From: CAWCAW01 sp963714125
Lineage (GTDB): Bacteria; Actinomycetota; Acidimicrobiia; Acidimicrobiales; UBA8190
Direction of reading: 5' to 3'
Length of the DNA stretch: 64,000 nt
Assembly (NCBI GenBank): GCA_963714125.1
Contig: OY970234.1
Span: forward strand, 3,286,001-3,350,000
This document shows, in pieces, positions 36,039 to 44,851 of the stretch (position 1 is its first letter; the number at the start of each line of letters is the position of its first letter). Position numbers and translations under genes: made by a program. The notes beneath the pieces are model-generated. The model was not told the origin of the DNA and did not search any database. It was given only the letters and a program-made list of their open reading frames with translations.

Positions 36039-36527
36039 GTGGACGCCGACATGACGTTCAGCGGCCGATGGCGCCTTCACTCCTCGGCCCGCTCCCGCGC
36101 CGGCGCCGAAGTGCTGTGGCCTCTCATTGGTGAGGTGGCTCAGTGGACGCAGTGGTCGTGGATGACCCACGCCAAGCTCGTGCGCGACGGCACACCCCAT
36201 GGCGACGGCGTGGGCGCCGTGCGCAGCCTGGGCATCGGCCCCGTGGGCAGCCGCGAAGAGGTCGTCGTGTGGGACCCGCCCCGTCATCTCGGCTACGTGC
36301 TTCGCAGCGGCATGCCGGTGCGCTACTACCGTGCCGACGTCCATCTCACTGAAGACGAGACCGGCACCACCGTGACGTGGGAGGGGCACTTCGACGAACT
36401 GGTTCCGGGTACCGGCCCCGTACTGCGCGCCATCTTGGGGGGCATCACCCGGGGATTCGCACGTCGGGTGTGCCGCTACGCCGACGGCCTCAGCGATGAT
36501 GAAAGTGACAGCGAGCGTCGCCGCTGA
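36039..36527 (+). CDS. SRPBCC (START-like) family protein
   Basis: A 162-residue protein of the same fold as its neighbour: WRLHSSARSRAGAEVLWPLI, then GEVAQWTQWSWMTHAKLVRD, GPVGSREEVVVWDPPRHLGY and a C-terminal VLRAILGGITRGFARRV helix. It resembles polyketide cyclase/dehydrase-like proteins. Start is a GTG 3 nt after the previous gene; an in-frame ATG 12 nt further in is possible. Tail to tail with the next gene (3 nt). Confidence 0.82.
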   Translation: MDADMTFSGRWRLHSSARSRAGAEVLWPLIGEVAQWTQWSWMTHAKLVRDGTPHGDGVGAVRSLGIGPVGSREEVVVWDPPRHLGYVLRSGMPVRYYRADVHLTEDETGTTVTWEGHFDELVPGTGPVLRAILGGITRGFARRVCRYADGLSDDESDSERRR

Positions 36528-36530
36528 GCC

Positions 36531-36971
36531 TCAGCCGACCGCCGCGTGCATGGCGTCGATGTCACGCAGCCGCGCCGCCAGGGACTCGAGAAGCTTGCGC
36601 ACCACCGACGGCACCTTCTTCATGAGCTTGGCGAGCTCGCGCGCATCGAGCTCGAGGACCTCGATGTCGGTGAGCGCCTTGACGGTCGCCGAGCGAGGCT
36701 GGCCGTCGATGAGCGACAGCTCGCCGATGACGTCGCCGGGACCCAATTTGGCGAGCCGTTTCCCGTCTCGCACCACCTCGGCGGATCCCGACGCCAGCAC
36801 GTAGGCGATCCCGCCGGCGGCGCCCTGGCGGGTGAGTATCGATCCGGCCGACATGGTGGCAAGCACCGTCAACGACGCCACCTGGGCCAGCTCTCGCTGG
36901 CTACAGGCCGAGAACAAGGGCATGTTGGCCAGCAATTCGAGCCTTTGGCTCCGACTCAATTCCTTGGCCAC
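36531..36971 (-). CDS. Cyclic-nucleotide-binding domain protein
   Basis: A 146-residue single CAP_ED (Crp-type sensor) domain with no DNA-binding domain. It reads RLELLANMPLFSACSQRELA, ILTRQGAAGGIAYVLASGSA, LGPGDVIGELSLIDGQPRSA (phosphate-binding cassette) and a C-helix LESLAARLRDIDAMHAA. In the cassette, the usual Arg-Thr/Ser pair is Arg-Ser, so cAMP binding is plausible. In mycobacteria similar single-domain proteins occur. The GTG with GAGGGG upstream is preferred over an ATG 24 nt earlier. Follows the Usp gene (76 nt apart). Confidence 0.82.
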   Translation of the reverse strand: MAKELSRSQRLELLANMPLFSACSQRELAQVASLTVLATMSAGSILTRQGAAGGIAYVLASGSAEVVRDGKRLAKLGPGDVIGELSLIDGQPRSATVKALTDIEVLELDARELAKLMKKVPSVVRKLLESLAARLRDIDAMHAAVG

Positions 36972-37047
36972 AGTGATCCCCTCACCTCGGTCCACCTCCG
37001 GCGCGCCACCCTACCCGGCACGCCCGCCTGTAGGCGGGTGGCCGCCG

Positions 37048-37497
37048 TTACTCCGATTCGAGGTGCCGGACCACCACGACGGGGCAATGCGAATGAGCGG
37101 CGCAGTACTCGCTCACCGAACCGAGCAACATGCCGGCGAAGGCCCCATGGCCCCGGCTGCCCACTACCAACAGCTCGGCGCCCTTGGACAGATCGACGAG
37201 GATTTGGGCGGCGTCGCCTTCGACCACGGTGGTGCGCAATTCCACCGGCGGCTTCTCGCCCAGCTCATCCTTGACGGTTTTTTGCACCCCTTTGCCCACA
37301 TCGCCCGCCGCGTCGAAACCCGGTGGGTAGGTCGGCACCCAGCCATAGGAGGTAGGGAGCTCCCACGTGGCCACCACGTGCACCGAAGCCCCGGTGAGCT
37401 GGGCCTGGTCGACGGCCCAGTGCAATGCCTTCACCGACGACGGCGAGCCGTCCACTCCCACCACAATCGTCTTCTCGGTCTTGTCACTGTCGGCCAT
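37048..37497 (-). CDS. Universal stress protein
   Basis: A 149-residue UspA-fold protein of the ATP-binding type. The strand-loop TIVVGVDGSPSSVKALHWAV is followed by WELPTSYGWVPTYPPG and the ATP motif GSRGHGAFAGMLLGSVSEYC (G-x2-G-x9-G-S). In actinobacteria such proteins respond to hypoxia and nutrient stress. GGAGGG sits just upstream of the ATG. Between YceH and the cyclic-nucleotide protein on the same strand (27 and 76 nt gaps). Confidence 0.92.
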   Translation of the reverse strand: MADSDKTEKTIVVGVDGSPSSVKALHWAVDQAQLTGASVHVVATWELPTSYGWVPTYPPGFDAAGDVGKGVQKTVKDELGEKPPVELRTTVVEGDAAQILVDLSKGAELLVVGSRGHGAFAGMLLGSVSEYCAAHSHCPVVVVRHLESE

Positions 37498-37524
37498 TGG
37501 CCCTCCGTCTGTTGTCAGCTGTGG

Positions 37525-38235
37525 TCAGGCCCCGAGTTGGGACCGCAGATCTTCAAGGTCTCGACGAATCACGTCAACCTGGGCCCGCAGATCCTCGATG
37601 GCGCCTTGGAGGTCGGCTGCGGAGCCCGGTGACGGCGCCCGGGGCGACGCTGCCACGAATGCTGGGGTGATGTCCATGTCGGGTTCCGCGGGGAAGACGA
37701 TGTGGGCAGCGGCGGTCTCCGGTGGCACCGCCGACGATGACCCCAACAAGTGGGTGAAGCGCTCTTCTTTATGCCCCGGCTGGCGAGCCAGACGCACCAC
37801 CAAGGGCACCGGGCGACGCGCCAGCTCCTCCAGATCGTCTTCAACCTGGCGCAACGTGTCGAACGCGGCCATCCGCTCGGTTCGGGCGCGCAGCTCCCCC
37901 GGGGTCTGAGGGCCGCGCAGCATGAGGACGGCCAGCAGGGCCAGCGGGCCCGTCTCCAACACCAGCACCTCATCCAGCACGTGGCGAAAGCGGATGGCGG
38001 AGCGGCCGTGGGAAGGGTGGACGAAGCGGGCCAGGCCGCGGGCTTTGGCGCTCGTCACTGCTTCCTCGACGGTGCGCTCCGACAGCGCCAGCACCGGGTC
38101 GCGATTCGAACTCTGGTTACAGGCCAAGGTCAGGGCGTTGAGCGTGAGGGGGTACTGCTGAGGCGTGGTCAGCTCCTTCTCCACCAGACAGCCCAGGACA
38201 CGAATCTCGTCGGGCGGGAGCATCAGCGGGTCCAT
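37525..38235 (-). CDS. YceH/DUF480 family protein
   Basis: A 236-residue protein with two winged-helix-like halves: LPPDEIRVLGCLVEKELTTP, PLTLNALTLACNQSSNRDP, SERTVEEAVTSAKARGLA and a second half GPLALLAVLMLRGPQTPGEL with LARRPVPLVVRLARQPGHKE. The C-terminus adds a short coiled coil (LRAQVDVIRRDLEDLRSQL). YceH homologues have no known function. The start codon has TATGCT 6 nt upstream, fitting a leaderless mRNA. Confidence 0.88.
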   Translation of the reverse strand: MDPLMLPPDEIRVLGCLVEKELTTPQQYPLTLNALTLACNQSSNRDPVLALSERTVEEAVTSAKARGLARFVHPSHGRSAIRFRHVLDEVLVLETGPLALLAVLMLRGPQTPGELRARTERMAAFDTLRQVEDDLEELARRPVPLVVRLARQPGHKEERFTHLLGSSSAVPPETAAAHIVFPAEPDMDITPAFVAASPRAPSPGSAADLQGAIEDLRAQVDVIRRDLEDLRSQLGA

Positions 38236-38241
38236 GGCCCG

Positions 38242-38247
38242 AGCATA
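38242..38247 (-). promoter_or_regulatory. -10 box TATGCT, apparently leaderless
   Basis: On the minus strand TATGCT ends 6 nt before the ATG of the YceH gene; no ribosome site in between. Confidence 0.45.
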
Positions 38248-38339
38248 ACGAGGGCAACCCCACGGAATACCCTGGCATGCTCGGCGTTGGACCCCTCAGC
38301 AACGCAGTGGCGTTGGTGCCGAAGGACAGGAGGTGTGGC

Positions 38340-38798
38340 GTGGAGATCAAAGAGCTGGGCCATGTCGTGCTCTATGTGCGCAACCTTCAGCGCTCGATTG
38401 CCTTCTACCGCGACGTCCTGGGCTGGCGACAGCTCGGGGACGCGCCCTTGGGATTCCCGGCCGCGGCCTTTTCCTCGGCCTCCAACCGCACTCATCACGA
38501 GTTGCTGCTCATCGAGGTGGGCGAGGACGCCCAACCCATTCCCGCCGGCCGACGCGTCGGGATGTATCACCTCGGCTTGAAGGTGGGCGACACAGACGAC
38601 GAGTTGCGTGAGGCGCTGGCGCGTATCCAAGACGCCGGCGTGCCCATTGCCGGGGCCAGCGACCACACCGTGACGCACAGCCTCTACGTGCACGACCCCG
38701 ATGGCAACGAGATCGAGCTGTACGTCGATGTGGCCGGGATCAACTGGGCCGACGATCCCGAGCTCATCTTGAGCCCGACTCGCCCCTTGCAGCTGTAG
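38340..38798 (+). CDS. VOC (glyoxalase/dioxygenase) family protein
   Basis: A 152-residue two-module betaalphabetabetabeta metalloenzyme fold: IKELGHVVLYVRNLQRSIAF, YRDVLGWRQLG, TSNRTHHELLLIEVGEDAQ-like SNRTHHELLLIEVGED and RVGMYHLGLKVGDTDDELRE, then VHDPDGNEIELYVDV. Metal ligands would be His at position 8 and Glu residues in strands 4 and 8. Related to extradiol dioxygenase-like proteins; substrate unknown. Start is a GTG with AGGAGG 8 nt upstream; the longer frame starts at an ATG with no such site. Confidence 0.85.
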   Translation: MEIKELGHVVLYVRNLQRSIAFYRDVLGWRQLGDAPLGFPAAAFSSASNRTHHELLLIEVGEDAQPIPAGRRVGMYHLGLKVGDTDDELREALARIQDAGVPIAGASDHTVTHSLYVHDPDGNEIELYVDVAGINWADDPELILSPTRPLQL

Positions 38799-38885
38799 CG
38801 GATTCGTTGCAATCCACCACCAAGGCTTCGGCCTCGATCACAATGGCCGAGTGCCACAGGTGTTGACAGTGGCCGGGAGCCACCC

Positions 38886-40487
38886 ATGAGTCCGGCTCGG
38901 CACTCCTCATCGGCAGGACTGGACCGGCGCTGGTGGACCCTCATCGCCGTATGCGGCGCCACCTTCATGCTCCTCGTCGACGTCACCATCGTCCAAGTGG
39001 CGCTTCCCACCATGCAGCGGTCCTTGCATGCCAGCTTCTCGGATCTGCAGTGGGTGATCTCCGCCTACGCGTTGTCGCTGGCCGCCCTCATCCTCACGGG
39101 CGGCTCATTGGCCGACCGCTTCGGGCGCAAGCGGGTCTTTGTCGCAGGAGTCGTCATATTCTCCATCGCCTCGCTGATGTGCGGCCTGTCCGGCTCGGCC
39201 GCCGTCTTGATCACATTCCGGGCCGTACAGGGCATCGGTGGCGCGGCCATGTTCGCCACGTCGCTGGCCCTCATCGGCCAAGAGTTCCAAGGCAAACAGC
39301 GCGGGACGGCCATTGCCATGTGGAGTGCCACCGTCGGTGGGGCGGTGGCCATCGGCCCGCTCATCGGCGGGGCCCTGACCACGGCCTTCGGATGGCAGTG
39401 GATCTTCTACGTGAACGTGCCCATCGGCGTCCTCACCCTCGCCATGGCGGGACCGAAGATGGTCAACGTCGGCGACCCCAACGCCAAACGACTCGACATA
39501 GCCGGACTGGTCACGTTTTCGGGGGCGTTGTTCCTGTTGATCCTCGGATTGATCCGAGGCGAGCCCGATGGATGGTCAAGTTCGCTCATCATCACCATCT
39601 TGGTGGCCTCGGGCGTGGCGTTCATGGCCTTTTTGATTGTGGAGGTGCGCCAACAGCGGCCCATGTTCGATCTGTCGCTGTTCCGTAAGCCGGCGTTCAC
39701 AGGCGTCTCTATCGCCACCTTCGCGCTCGGTGCCGGCATGTTCGCCTTGTTCCCCTACCTGACCCTCTACCTCCAGAACGCGCTGGGGTTGTCACCTCTG
39801 CAAGGCGGTCTTCGGCTCCTGCCGCTGACCGTGCTCACCTTCGTCGTCCCGCTCACCAGCCGCGCCCTCACCGAACGCATGGCACCTGGTGGTGTGCTCG
39901 GAGCCGGCCTCATCCTCTCGGGGGCCGGCTTAGCTCTCATGCACGGCATTACGACGTCGTCACACTGGACCGTGCTTCTGGCCGGCTTCATTGTGGCCGG
40001 CGCTGGCATCGGCATCGCCAACCCGGCCATCGCCAAGATCGCCCTGAGCGTCGTCCCGCCCGAACGCAGCGGCATGGCCTCGGGGATCAGCAACACCTTT
40101 CGTCTCGGGGGCGTCGCCACCGGCGTGGCCGCCTTAGGTGCCATCTTCCAAGTGCACCTGGCCTCGACCCTGCACGGCCTTGTCGGCAAACCTGTGCCGA
40201 GGTTGGCGGCTGAGGTGGCATCGGGAGGGCCTGGCGTCCTCGGCACACACCCGACGCCTCTCGTCCACGACGCGCTGCAGGCGTTTGTGGTGGGGATGAA
40301 CGACTTGGTGATCACCGGCGCCGTCGTCGTCCTTGTCGGTGGTCTGGTGGCTATGACCTTCATCCGCACGCCGCGGCCCGCCCCCGCCATGACGGACGCC
40401 GGGGGCGGGAGTACCGGCGGTGCCAGGGGTGGCGGCTCGGGTCGCACTCGGCCCGCGCACGCCCGTTCGGGGGCCGGCGGTCGTTGA
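38886..40487 (+). CDS. MFS drug/metabolite exporter, DHA2 (14-TM) family
   Basis: A 533-residue proton-coupled exporter. The first segment TLIAVCGATFMLLVDVTIVQ VALP carries the EmrB/QacA Asp-x-Thr-Ile-Val motif, followed by GGSLADRFGRKRVF (motif A), GIGGAAMFATSLALIGQEF and GPLIGGALTTAFGWQWIFYV (motif C). About 14 hydrophobic segments are visible. The last 40 residues are Gly/Arg-rich. Substrates cannot be told; it stands alone with no regulator next to it, though the VOC gene is 87 nt upstream on the same strand. Confidence 0.9.
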   Translation: MSPARHSSSAGLDRRWWTLIAVCGATFMLLVDVTIVQVALPTMQRSLHASFSDLQWVISAYALSLAALILTGGSLADRFGRKRVFVAGVVIFSIASLMCGLSGSAAVLITFRAVQGIGGAAMFATSLALIGQEFQGKQRGTAIAMWSATVGGAVAIGPLIGGALTTAFGWQWIFYVNVPIGVLTLAMAGPKMVNVGDPNAKRLDIAGLVTFSGALFLLILGLIRGEPDGWSSSLIITILVASGVAFMAFLIVEVRQQRPMFDLSLFRKPAFTGVSIATFALGAGMFALFPYLTLYLQNALGLSPLQGGLRLLPLTVLTFVVPLTSRALTERMAPGGVLGAGLILSGAGLALMHGITTSSHWTVLLAGFIVAGAGIGIANPAIAKIALSVVPPERSGMASGISNTFRLGGVATGVAALGAIFQVHLASTLHGLVGKPVPRLAAEVASGGPGVLGTHPTPLVHDALQAFVVGMNDLVITGAVVVLVGGLVAMTFIRTPRPAPAMTDAGGGSTGGARGGGSGRTRPAHARSGAGGR

Positions 40488-40511
40488 CCAGCGGTGGCCC
40501 CGGAGAAGCCG

Positions 40512-40517
40512 TACGCT
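40512..40517 (+). promoter_or_regulatory. -10 box TACGCT, apparently leaderless
   Basis: TACGCT ends 6 nt before the ATG of a 38-residue gene; no ribosome site in between. Confidence 0.45.
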
Positions 40518-40523
40518 TCCCCG

Positions 40524-40640
40524 ATGGCCAACAAATCTCGACCCGCGGGTGAGCCCAAGAAGCCCGGCCGAAGCATCAAAGAAAAGCGTGCCGCGAAGCA
40601 GGAGAAGCAGGCCGCGCGCAAGCAGTCGGGCAAGAGCTAG
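40524..40640 (+). CDS. Small basic protein, 38 residues
   Basis: A short reading frame beginning MANKSRPAGEPKKPGRSIKE and ending KQEKQAARKQSGKS. About a third of the residues are Lys or Arg and there are no aromatic residues, so it is probably disordered or helical and may bind nucleic acid. The KRAAK core looks like small basic proteins annotated in many actinobacteria, function unknown. A -10 box immediately upstream supports it. It ends 45 nt before the next gene. Confidence 0.6.
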   Translation: MANKSRPAGEPKKPGRSIKEKRAAKQEKQAARKQSGKS

Positions 40641-40685
40641 GTCGTCGGCCCACAGCCACACGACGCACCAACTGCAGACAACGAC

Positions 40686-41696
40686 ATGCTCGTGGTCGTC
40701 GCTGCACCTGAACTGGACCGACACGATGCCGGACCGGGGCACCCCGAACGCCCCCAACGCGTAGACGCGGCTCTGGCCGGTGTCGACATGGCCGGCCTCG
40801 GTGACGCCGTCGTGCGCATCGCTCCGCGTCCCGCCACCGACGCCGAGTTGGTACGGGTCCATCCCCAGGTCCATATAGACGAGCTGCGCGACGCCTGCCG
40901 ATCCGGCGGCCGTCGCCTTGATGCCGACACCATGGCCAGCCCTGGTTCGTTCGACACCGCCGTGCTCGCCGCCGGTGCACCGTTGGTGGCCATTGAGGCC
41001 CTCCAAGGCGGACGAGGGGATGTGGCCTTTGTGGCCGCCCGCCCCCCGGGTCACCATGCGCTGGCGGACCGGGCCATGGGCTTCTGCCTGCTCAACAACA
41101 TCGCCGTGGCCGCCGCCGCGCTCGTCGATGTCGGCGAGCGAGTGCTGATTGTCGATTGGGACGTCCATCACGGCAATGGCACGCAGGCCATCTTCTGGAA
41201 CGACCCGCGGGTGCTGTACGTGTCAGTACACGAATGGCCGTTGTACCCGGGCACAGGCCGAGCCGAAGAGACCGGCGGCATCGAGGCCCCGGGGACAACG
41301 GTCAACGTCCCGGTGCCGGCCGGCGCCACCGGAGACATTGTGCGCCGAGCCCTCGACGAGGTCGCCGCGCCCGTCGTCGCCAGCTTCTCTCCCACGTGGG
41401 TCTTGGTTTCGGCCGGCTTTGACGCGCATCGGCGCGACCCCCTCGCCGATCTGCAGCTCACGGCCGGCGACTTCGCCGATGTGGCCGCCACCGTGCGCGC
41501 CTTTGCCCCCGGTCCCGGACGCATGGTCATGGTGCTCGAAGGTGGCTATGACCTGGAAGCGCTCCAGCTGTCGGTGGGGGCCAGCATCGCCGGTGCTCTC
41601 GGTGAGAAGTTTCGTCCCGAGCCGCCGTCATCGGGGGGCCCCGGCGACCGTGCCGTCGACATGGCCCGCCTCGCCCGCCAGCAGGTGGGCCTGTGA
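40686..41696 (+). CDS. Histone deacetylase-family amidohydrolase (acetoin/acetylpolyamine type)
   Basis: A 336-residue zinc-dependent deacetylase. Motifs in order: HPERPQRVDAALAG, AARPPGHHALADRAMGFCLL, NNIAVAAAALV, the metal site VLIVDWDVHHGNGTQAIF, FSPTWVLVSAGFDAHRRDPL and VMVLEGGYDLEALQLS. It would remove acetyl groups from polyamines, lysine or a small molecule. Ends with a 4-nt GTGA overlap with the S9 peptidase, suggesting coupled translation. Confidence 0.9.
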   Translation: MLVVVAAPELDRHDAGPGHPERPQRVDAALAGVDMAGLGDAVVRIAPRPATDAELVRVHPQVHIDELRDACRSGGRRLDADTMASPGSFDTAVLAAGAPLVAIEALQGGRGDVAFVAARPPGHHALADRAMGFCLLNNIAVAAAALVDVGERVLIVDWDVHHGNGTQAIFWNDPRVLYVSVHEWPLYPGTGRAEETGGIEAPGTTVNVPVPAGATGDIVRRALDEVAAPVVASFSPTWVLVSAGFDAHRRDPLADLQLTAGDFADVAATVRAFAPGPGRMVMVLEGGYDLEALQLSVGASIAGALGEKFRPEPPSSGGPGDRAVDMARLARQQVGL

Positions 41697-43630
41697 CGGA
41701 GACGGCCCCGTACGGTGCGTGGCGATCGCCCATCACGGCGCGCCAGGTGGCGGCGGGAAAGGTACGCCTGGACCAGGTCGCCTTCGGCGATGACGGGAGC
41801 CTGTGGTGGTCAGAGGGTCGACCGACTGAGCACGGTCGTTGCGTCATCGTCCATCGCCAACTGGACGGAACCGTCGCCGACGCCATGCCACCCGGGTTCA
41901 ACGCCCGCACCCGTGTCCATGAATACGGCGGAGGTGCATGGCTCCCGGTGGGTGCCGGCCTGGTGTTCGCCAACTGGGAGGATCAGCGGCTGTATCGGGT
42001 GGAAGGCGATGTCCCCGTGGCCCTCACTCCGGTTCCCAGTGAGCCAAGGGGAGACCGCTACGCCGACTTGGTGCTGTCTGCGGCGCGAGACGAAGTGTGG
42101 TGCGTGCGCGAGCGCGCCGTCGGCGCATCGGTGCAACGCGACATCGTGGCGGTGCCGCTCGACGGATCGGGTCACCTACGCAGCCTGGTGACCGACGGCC
42201 ACTTCCTCTCCAATGCGCGACCATCTCCTGACGGTCGGCATCTGGCCTGGCTGACGTGGAACCACCCCCGCATGCCGTGGGATGGGACCGAGCTCAAGGT
42301 GGCCGCCATCGCCGATGACGGGTCGGTGTTGTCGGCCTCGACGGTGCTCGGCGGCGATGACGAATCGGTGTTCCAGCCCGAGTGGGCGGGACCCGACGCG
42401 CTCTACGCCGTGTCGGATCGCACCGGATGGTGGAATCTCTACCGGGTGGATCTGGGGGGCGACGTCACGGCGCTGTGCCCCCGCCAAGAGGAATTCGGGA
42501 CACCGCAGTGGGTATTCGGCTTGGCCACCTACGGCATTCTCGAGGACGGTCGCGTGGCGGTGCTGCACGGGGAAGGCGCCTTGGACCTGAGCATTCTCGA
42601 CCCCGCCACGCGGTCGCTGGTCGAGGTGCCGTCGCCGGTAGCGATATGGGGTCCTTACCTCCGGGTCAACGGCACCCGGGTAGCCGATGTGGGCGGGGGT
42701 CCGACCACGCCGGTTTCCGTGGTCGTCCTCGACACGACGACGGGGCACTTGGAAACGGTGCGCCGCTCGCTCGATGTCGTCCCTGATGCTGGCTACCTAC
42801 CCGAGCCGCGCGCCGAGTCGTTCCCGGGTGTCGGGGGGCGCCCCGTTCACGCCCTCGTCTATCCGCCCAAGAACGGCGACTACGAGGCCCCCTCTGGTGA
42901 ACGCCCCCCCTTTGTCGCCTTCGTCCACGGAGGACCCACCACAAGCGAGTCGGCGCTGCTCGATTTGACCGTCGCGTACTTCACCAGTCGTGGCATCGGC
43001 GTGGCCGACGTCAACTACGGGGGATCGAGTGGCTACGGGCGCGCCTATCGCGACTTGCTAGCCGGACAGTGGGGCATCGTTGACGTCCAAGACGTCGTGG
43101 CCGTCATGCACGGGCTGGCCCAACGGGGAGACGCCGATGGGAAGCGCCTGCTCATCCGCGGCTCGAGTGCAGGAGGGTGGACGGTCCTGGTGGCACTCAC
43201 GAGCACCGATGTCTTCGCCGGCGGTACCTCGCTCTATGGCGTCGCCGATCTCACCGCTTTGGCGCAGGACACCCACGACTTCGAGTCTCGCTACCTTGAC
43301 GGACTGGTGGGCCCGCTCCCCGAGGCGCGCCACCTCTACGACGAACGCTCGCCGCTCACCCACGTCGACGAGATCTCTTGTCCGGTGCTGCTGCTCCAAG
43401 GTCTCGATGACACCATCGTCCCCCCGAGCCAAGCCCAGCTCTTCGGCCGCGCTTTGGCCGCCAAAGGCATCGCGTATGCATATCTGCCCTTTGCCGGCGA
43501 GGGCCACGGGTTCCACCAAGCCGAGACCCAACAGCGCGCCCTGGAAGCCGAGCTGTCGTTCTACGGCCAGGTGGTGGGGTTCATCCCCCCCGATATCCCT
43601 GTGCTGCTTATGGAGGGAGCCGACTCCTGA
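41693..43630 (+). CDS. S9 prolyl-oligopeptidase family peptidase
   Basis: A 645-residue serine peptidase with an N-terminal beta-propeller (residues to about 370, with RVHEYGGGAWLPVGAGLVFA and HLAWLTWNHPRMPWDGTELK) and a C-terminal alpha/beta hydrolase. The active site is LLIRGSSAGGWTVLVALTS with Ser492, Asp in LLLQGLDDTIVPPSQA and His in PFAGEGHGFHQAE. No signal peptide, so it is cytoplasmic, acting on short peptides or acyl-peptides. Translation couples to the deacetylase gene upstream; the two may act together on acylated peptides or amines. Confidence 0.9.
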   Translation: MTETAPYGAWRSPITARQVAAGKVRLDQVAFGDDGSLWWSEGRPTEHGRCVIVHRQLDGTVADAMPPGFNARTRVHEYGGGAWLPVGAGLVFANWEDQRLYRVEGDVPVALTPVPSEPRGDRYADLVLSAARDEVWCVRERAVGASVQRDIVAVPLDGSGHLRSLVTDGHFLSNARPSPDGRHLAWLTWNHPRMPWDGTELKVAAIADDGSVLSASTVLGGDDESVFQPEWAGPDALYAVSDRTGWWNLYRVDLGGDVTALCPRQEEFGTPQWVFGLATYGILEDGRVAVLHGEGALDLSILDPATRSLVEVPSPVAIWGPYLRVNGTRVADVGGGPTTPVSVVVLDTTTGHLETVRRSLDVVPDAGYLPEPRAESFPGVGGRPVHALVYPPKNGDYEAPSGERPPFVAFVHGGPTTSESALLDLTVAYFTSRGIGVADVNYGGSSGYGRAYRDLLAGQWGIVDVQDVVAVMHGLAQRGDADGKRLLIRGSSAGGWTVLVALTSTDVFAGGTSLYGVADLTALAQDTHDFESRYLDGLVGPLPEARHLYDERSPLTHVDEISCPVLLLQGLDDTIVPPSQAQLFGRALAAKGIAYAYLPFAGEGHGFHQAETQQRALEAELSFYGQVVGFIPPDIPVLLMEGADS

Positions 43631-43654
43631 CGAGCAGTTGAGGCGACGGCTCGC

Positions 43655-44437
43655 TCAGGAACGAACGACTTGGCCGCCGTCGACGTTGAAGATGTGCCCG
43701 GTGATCCAGCTGGCCTGATCGGAAAGCAAGAACAAACACATACCGGCCAGATCCTCGGGTTGGCCCTGACGTTTGAGGGCCAAGGCCCCCACCAGTTGGG
43801 TGATGTACTGCGACGGCACCACTTCCCGAGCGGCGTCGGTGTCGGTCGGCCCCGGTGCGATGGCGTTGACGCGAATGTTCATGCCGCCGAGTTCGTGGGC
43901 GAGCTGCTGGGTGAGCGAGTTCACCCCGGCCTTGGCCCAGCCGTAGTAGCCGGCGTAGAGCCACGCCGCGGTGGATGACTGGTTCACGATGGCGCCGCCA
44001 CCACGCTCGGCCATCGACGGGTAACACGCGCGCGAGCACGCCAGGGCGCCGAACTGGTTCACCGCCATGAACCGCTGGAGGTAGTCCCAGTCCACCGTGA
44101 TGAGAAAGTCGAGGCGCATCCCCCCGAAGATCGCCGCGTTGTTCACGAGATAATCGATGCCGCCGAAACTCGCTATGGCGGTCGCCGCCATGGCCGCGGC
44201 GCTCTCGGGATCGGCGACGTCCACAACGCACGACACGGCCGATCCGCCCGCCTCGCCGATGGCGGCGGCGACGCGCGCCGCGTTGGGCTCGTCGAGATCA
44301 GCCACAACCACCGACGCCCCCGCCCGAGCCAGCGCCTCGGCATAGACCTGTCCGATCCCTCGCCCCGCCCCGGTCACCACAGCCACCTTGCCGGTGAAGT
44401 CGAACGTGCTCGTGGCGGCGGTCTCCCCCACGCTCAT
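43655..44437 (-). CDS. Short-chain dehydrogenase/reductase (Rv0769-like)
   Basis: A 260-residue classical SDR. Cofactor loop VAVVTGAGRGIGQVYAEALA, Asp in VVVADLDEPN (NAD preference), NNAA, Ser in VNQSSTAAWLYAG and YYGWAKAG with the YxxxK pair; PSQYITQLVGALALKRQGQP and the C-terminal ITGHIFNVDGGQVV are usual. It is the last gene of the minus-strand operon divergent from the P450 operon and overlaps the preceding gene by 4 nt (ATGA). Its counterpart in M. tuberculosis is Rv0769, by position and family. Confidence 0.92.
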   Translation of the reverse strand: MSVGETAATSTFDFTGKVAVVTGAGRGIGQVYAEALARAGASVVVADLDEPNAARVAAAIGEAGGSAVSCVVDVADPESAAAMAATAIASFGGIDYLVNNAAIFGGMRLDFLITVDWDYLQRFMAVNQFGALACSRACYPSMAERGGGAIVNQSSTAAWLYAGYYGWAKAGVNSLTQQLAHELGGMNIRVNAIAPGPTDTDAAREVVPSQYITQLVGALALKRQGQPEDLAGMCLFLLSDQASWITGHIFNVDGGQVVRS

Positions 44438-44850
44438 GACGCTCCTTTGGCGTGTCGCGAGATACAGCGTTCGGCCGCGCCGTTGAGTACGGTGGCCAGA
44501 GGCCAACCGATGTAGTGCGTGAGGTGCACGACCGTCTCTCGCACTTGATCCACCGTCATCTCGCCGTTGTGCAGGGCGCTGGCGAATTGCACATCGAGGA
44601 GCTCGCCTTGGCCGAGAGCGGCCAGCACGCCGATCGTCATGAGCCTGCGCTGGCGCACATCGAGCGCGGGGCGAGTCCACACCGTTCCGAAAAGGTGATC
44701 GACGGTCAGGGCCACGAAGTCTCCGGGCACGTCGGCGGGGTCGACGGTGAAGTTGTAGACCTCCTGCATCTTGGCCATGCCGAGCCGACGCCGATCGTCG
44801 GGCGTGAGCTCCTCCCCCGATGTCGGTGCCTGGGCAGAATCGTCTGTCAT
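44434..44850 (-). CDS. Carboxymuconolactone decarboxylase family protein (Rv0771-like)
   Basis: A 138-residue all-helical protein: LGMAKMQEVYNFTVDPADVP, LTVDHLFGTVWTRPALDVRQ, RRLMTIGVLAALGQGELLD and HLTHYIGWPLATVLNGAAER. The C-terminal pattern fits gamma-carboxymuconolactone decarboxylases; the CxxC of AhpD-type peroxidases is absent. The true substrate is unlikely to be protocatechuate-derived, as no such pathway is nearby. One nt after the dehydrogenase stop. Counterpart of Rv0771 in position and family. Confidence 0.9.
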   Translation of the reverse strand: MTDDSAQAPTSGEELTPDDRRRLGMAKMQEVYNFTVDPADVPGDFVALTVDHLFGTVWTRPALDVRQRRLMTIGVLAALGQGELLDVQFASALHNGEMTVDQVRETVVHLTHYIGWPLATVLNGAAERCISRHAKGAS

Positions 44851-44851
44851 G

